A stretch of 8,160 bases of DNA from Planctomycetia bacterium (lineage in GTDB: Bacteria; Planctomycetota; Planctomycetia; Pirellulales; UBA1268). Positions within the stretch are counted from its first letter, which is position 1. Each line of letters begins with the position of its first letter. Below, in pieces: positions 7,733-8,160 of this stretch. The notes beneath the pieces were generated by a model that was given only the letters and a program-made list of their open reading frames with translations, was not told the DNA's origin and made no database searches. The stretch is from contig RFPF01000130.1 in assembly GCA_009926295.1 (NCBI GenBank), positions 1-8,160 on the forward strand, in the 5' to 3' direction. The position numbers were made by a program, and so were the translations under genes.

Positions 7733-8001
7733 GTCGGCACGGGCCTCGTGAGGGGGACGAACGATCTGGCGAACCGGATCGGGGCCAGGCCCGTGGGCGG
7801 CCTCCCGATCACGATCCGCGCGGCATCGGAGAACGTGAAGCGATGGGCGTAGAATCGAGAAATGCGTTCTTCCGGCAGGACCCGGTAGAACCGCCGGAAG
7901 ATCTTCCATCGGTCTTCGGCCCTGACCAGGCAGAAGAGCAGCCGGTTGAGAAAGCGGGCGAAGCCCCGCCGGACTCGGGGACCAGCGACCAGTGCAGGCA
8001 C
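7729..8001 (-). CDS. crtY: Lycopene beta-cyclase, C-terminal remnant only
   Basis: About 80 C-terminal residues of a CrtY-type lycopene cyclase, which normally has roughly 380-400. The matching part begins near RRGFARFLNRLLF and continues through RWKIFRRFYRVLPEERISRFY to RFTFSDAARIVIGRPP, the usual CrtY tail. The whole N-terminal FAD-binding part is absent. GTG 8001 is only the first in-frame start-like codon; the frame stays open to the window edge, but upstream of about 8000 it reads as low-complexity Gly/Arg/Ala sequence unlike CrtY. At the same place a different frame is convincingly coding, so the crtY sequence is interrupted between about 7955 and 8000. Stop TGA 7731-7729 overlaps the crtE ATG. 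Either this is a decayed gene or the upstream DNA is misjoined. The fragment alone could not be functional. Confidence 0.78.
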   Translation of the reverse strand: MPALVAGPRVRRGFARFLNRLLFCLVRAEDRWKIFRRFYRVLPEERISRFYAHRFTFSDAARIVIGRPPTGLAPIRFARSFVPLTRPVPT

Positions 8002-8160
8002 GGCTTGCCCGGCCGCGGCTCGCCCTTGGCGCTGATCGCGGTGCCCAGCACGATCAGGCAGTCCTTCTCGAACACCTCCATGGCCGCCTGCGGATGCACG
8101 CTGGCCAGCACGCCCAGGTGCGGCATCATGAAGATGCTGTCCTTGGCCAGCTCGGTGAAG
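7809..8160 (-). CDS. Fragment of an unrecognised protein joined to crtY, 5'-partial
   Basis: The frame enters from beyond the window and formally ends at a stop at 7809, but only about 7985-8160 looks like native coding sequence. That part includes ELAKDSIFMMPHLGVLASVH, AAMEVFEKDCLIVLG and KGEPRPGKPCLHW. Below about 7985 the frame becomes a Ser/Gly-rich shadow of crtY. I cannot name the family. All seven leucines are CTG and three of four serines are AGC, whereas the window's other genes use much CTC and TCG, so the piece probably has a different origin. It may be the downstream part of a gene truncated by recombination, or the edge of a misassembly. Its position before crtY in the same direction says nothing reliable about function. 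Confidence 0.45.
   Translation of the reverse strand, partial: FTELAKDSIFMMPHLGVLASVHPQAAMEVFEKDCLIVLGTAISAKGEPRPGKPCLHWSLVPESGGASPAFSTGCSSAWSGPKTDGRSSGGSTGSCRKNAFLDSTPIASRSPMPRGS

Noticed and set aside
6701..7852. A 383-codon plus-strand open frame antisense to crtE
   Set aside because: It has Arg/Gly/Pro-rich composition and no motifs, and it lies opposite a convincing polyprenyl synthase.

Overview
The window is high-GC, gene-dense DNA with no RNA genes, insertion sequences or CRISPR arrays that I can recognise. Strong preference for C/G at third codon positions, a levanase-type GH32 enzyme carrying a DUF4980-like domain, and a compact C40 carotenoid operon suggest a high-GC environmental bacterium. 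Planctomycetota (Pirellulales-like) is my best guess, an inference from gene style only.

Plus strand, 2-3004: the last 1000 residues of a large, duplicated glycoside hydrolase family 32 protein. It holds two successive GH32 modules joined by a DUF4980-like domain. Module A keeps the catalytic motifs (WNNDPNG, RDP, ECP). Module B is eroded at two of the three (GGGGDVNG, RDP, DCP), so one polypeptide pairs a probably active fructanase module with a probably altered or inactive copy.

Plus strand, about 3109-4042: a membrane protein with six or seven helices and no recognised family, preceded by a TACAAT -10-like box. Its best start (GTG 3109 with GGAG 8 nt upstream) lies in a different frame from the body of the gene, pointing to a one-base frameshift near 3163. 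It ends 7 bp from the end of the convergent carotenoid operon.

Minus strand, 8001 down to 4050: a tightly overlapping operon in the order crtY (3' end only) - crtE - crtI - crtB. The joints are ATGA (crtY/crtE), GTGA (crtE/crtI) and a 17-bp overlap (crtI/crtB). The expected route is: CrtE makes GGPP, CrtB condenses two GGPP to phytoene, CrtI desaturates phytoene toward lycopene, and CrtY cyclises lycopene. As read, crtB is split by a frameshift near 5000. crtY keeps only about its last 80 codons and abuts, at about 7955-8000, a piece of an unrelated coding sequence in another frame with different codon usage.

Three disruptions (near 3163, 5000 and 7955-8000) in about 5 kb mean that assembly or sequencing error must be weighed against real gene decay. 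The most interesting intact biology is the tandem GH32 protein with one degenerate module, the CrtB with a predicted two-helix membrane tail, and the CrtE with an altered second Asp-rich motif.
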